Assembly: GCA_037893245.1 (NCBI GenBank)
Contig: JBAIAA010000110.1
Location: forward strand, 1,364,001 to 1,428,000
Reading direction: 5' to 3'
DNA length: 64,000 bases
From: Crossaster papposus
Taxonomy: Eukaryota; Echinodermata; Asteroidea; Velatida; Solasteridae
Positions 63,893-64,000 of this stretch are shown here, in pieces. How positions within the stretch are numbered: the first letter of the stretch is position 1; every line of letters begins with the position of its first letter. The notes beneath the pieces were generated by a model that searched no databases, was not told the origin of the DNA, and saw nothing but the letters and a program-made list of their open reading frames with translations. A program made the translations under genes and the position numbers.

Positions 63893-64000
63893 ATGAATCT
63901 TAGACGCAAAGGAATGGATACGTATGGCAATTTCACGTCCAACTGCTGGAGTAGAAAACAACAAGATGCACAATCAAGTGGTTTCAGCTCACATGACCCA
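63893..64000 (+). CDS. Possible first exon of an unidentified + strand gene (open at window end)
   Basis: ATG at 63893 after an in-frame TGA at 63875 opens a frame running to the window edge: MNLRRKGMDTYGNFTSNCWS and 16 more residues, rich in S, Q and D. A second in-frame ATG is at 63914. CCAAT motifs (63700 and 63760 areas) lie upstream. I do not recognise the protein; 36 codons can occur by chance, so this is only a candidate. Confidence 0.22.
   Translation, partial: MNLRRKGMDTYGNFTSNCWSRKQQDAQSSGFSSHDP

Overview
The window is eukaryotic DNA from an animal. It holds two large interrupted genes with GT-AG introns, long AT-rich non-coding stretches, tRNA-derived SINEs, and many short inverted-repeat elements (MITEs). 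Both gene products are animal proteins that I recognise. The repeat-rich, moderately compact style and the protein divergence suggest a marine invertebrate deuterostome (echinoderm, hemichordate or lancelet). I cannot place it more precisely.

Gene 1 (+ strand, 8861-50394) is a calsyntenin (CLSTN family). Fifteen coding exons can be followed with consistent splice phases to the stop codon. Together they give about 923 residues: two cadherin repeats, an LNS/laminin-G-like domain, the calsyntenin ectodomain, one membrane segment, and a cytoplasmic tail with two kinesin-light-chain-binding WDDS motifs. Only the signal-peptide exon is missing, and it probably lies upstream of the window. Intron 2 alone is 26.4 kb.

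Gene 2 (- strand, 62365-55929) is a PXYLP1-type 2-phosphoxylose phosphatase, complete in four coding exons (583 residues). It includes a 70-nt first exon encoding a signal anchor, recovered here from the - strand. The two genes are convergent, about 5.5 kb apart between stop codons. Calsyntenin-2 and PXYLP1 are also both at human 3q23, so the linkage may be ancient.

Layout: 1-8860 is repeat-rich upstream sequence, including a nested inverted-repeat structure at about 3975-7387. 8861-9643 holds calsyntenin exons 1-2. 9644-36051 is the giant intron, with a 2.25-kb tandem duplication and several MITE families. 36052-50394 holds exons 3-15, with minisatellites in the introns. 50395-about 53300 is the probable 3' UTR and 53300-55928 is intergenic. 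55929-62365 is PXYLP1, whose first intron is almost entirely a TATTACC-based satellite array. 62366-64000 is the upstream region of PXYLP1, with a possible start of another + strand gene at the very end. No rRNA, CRISPR or prokaryotic signals were seen. Most other long ORFs are translations of repeats.
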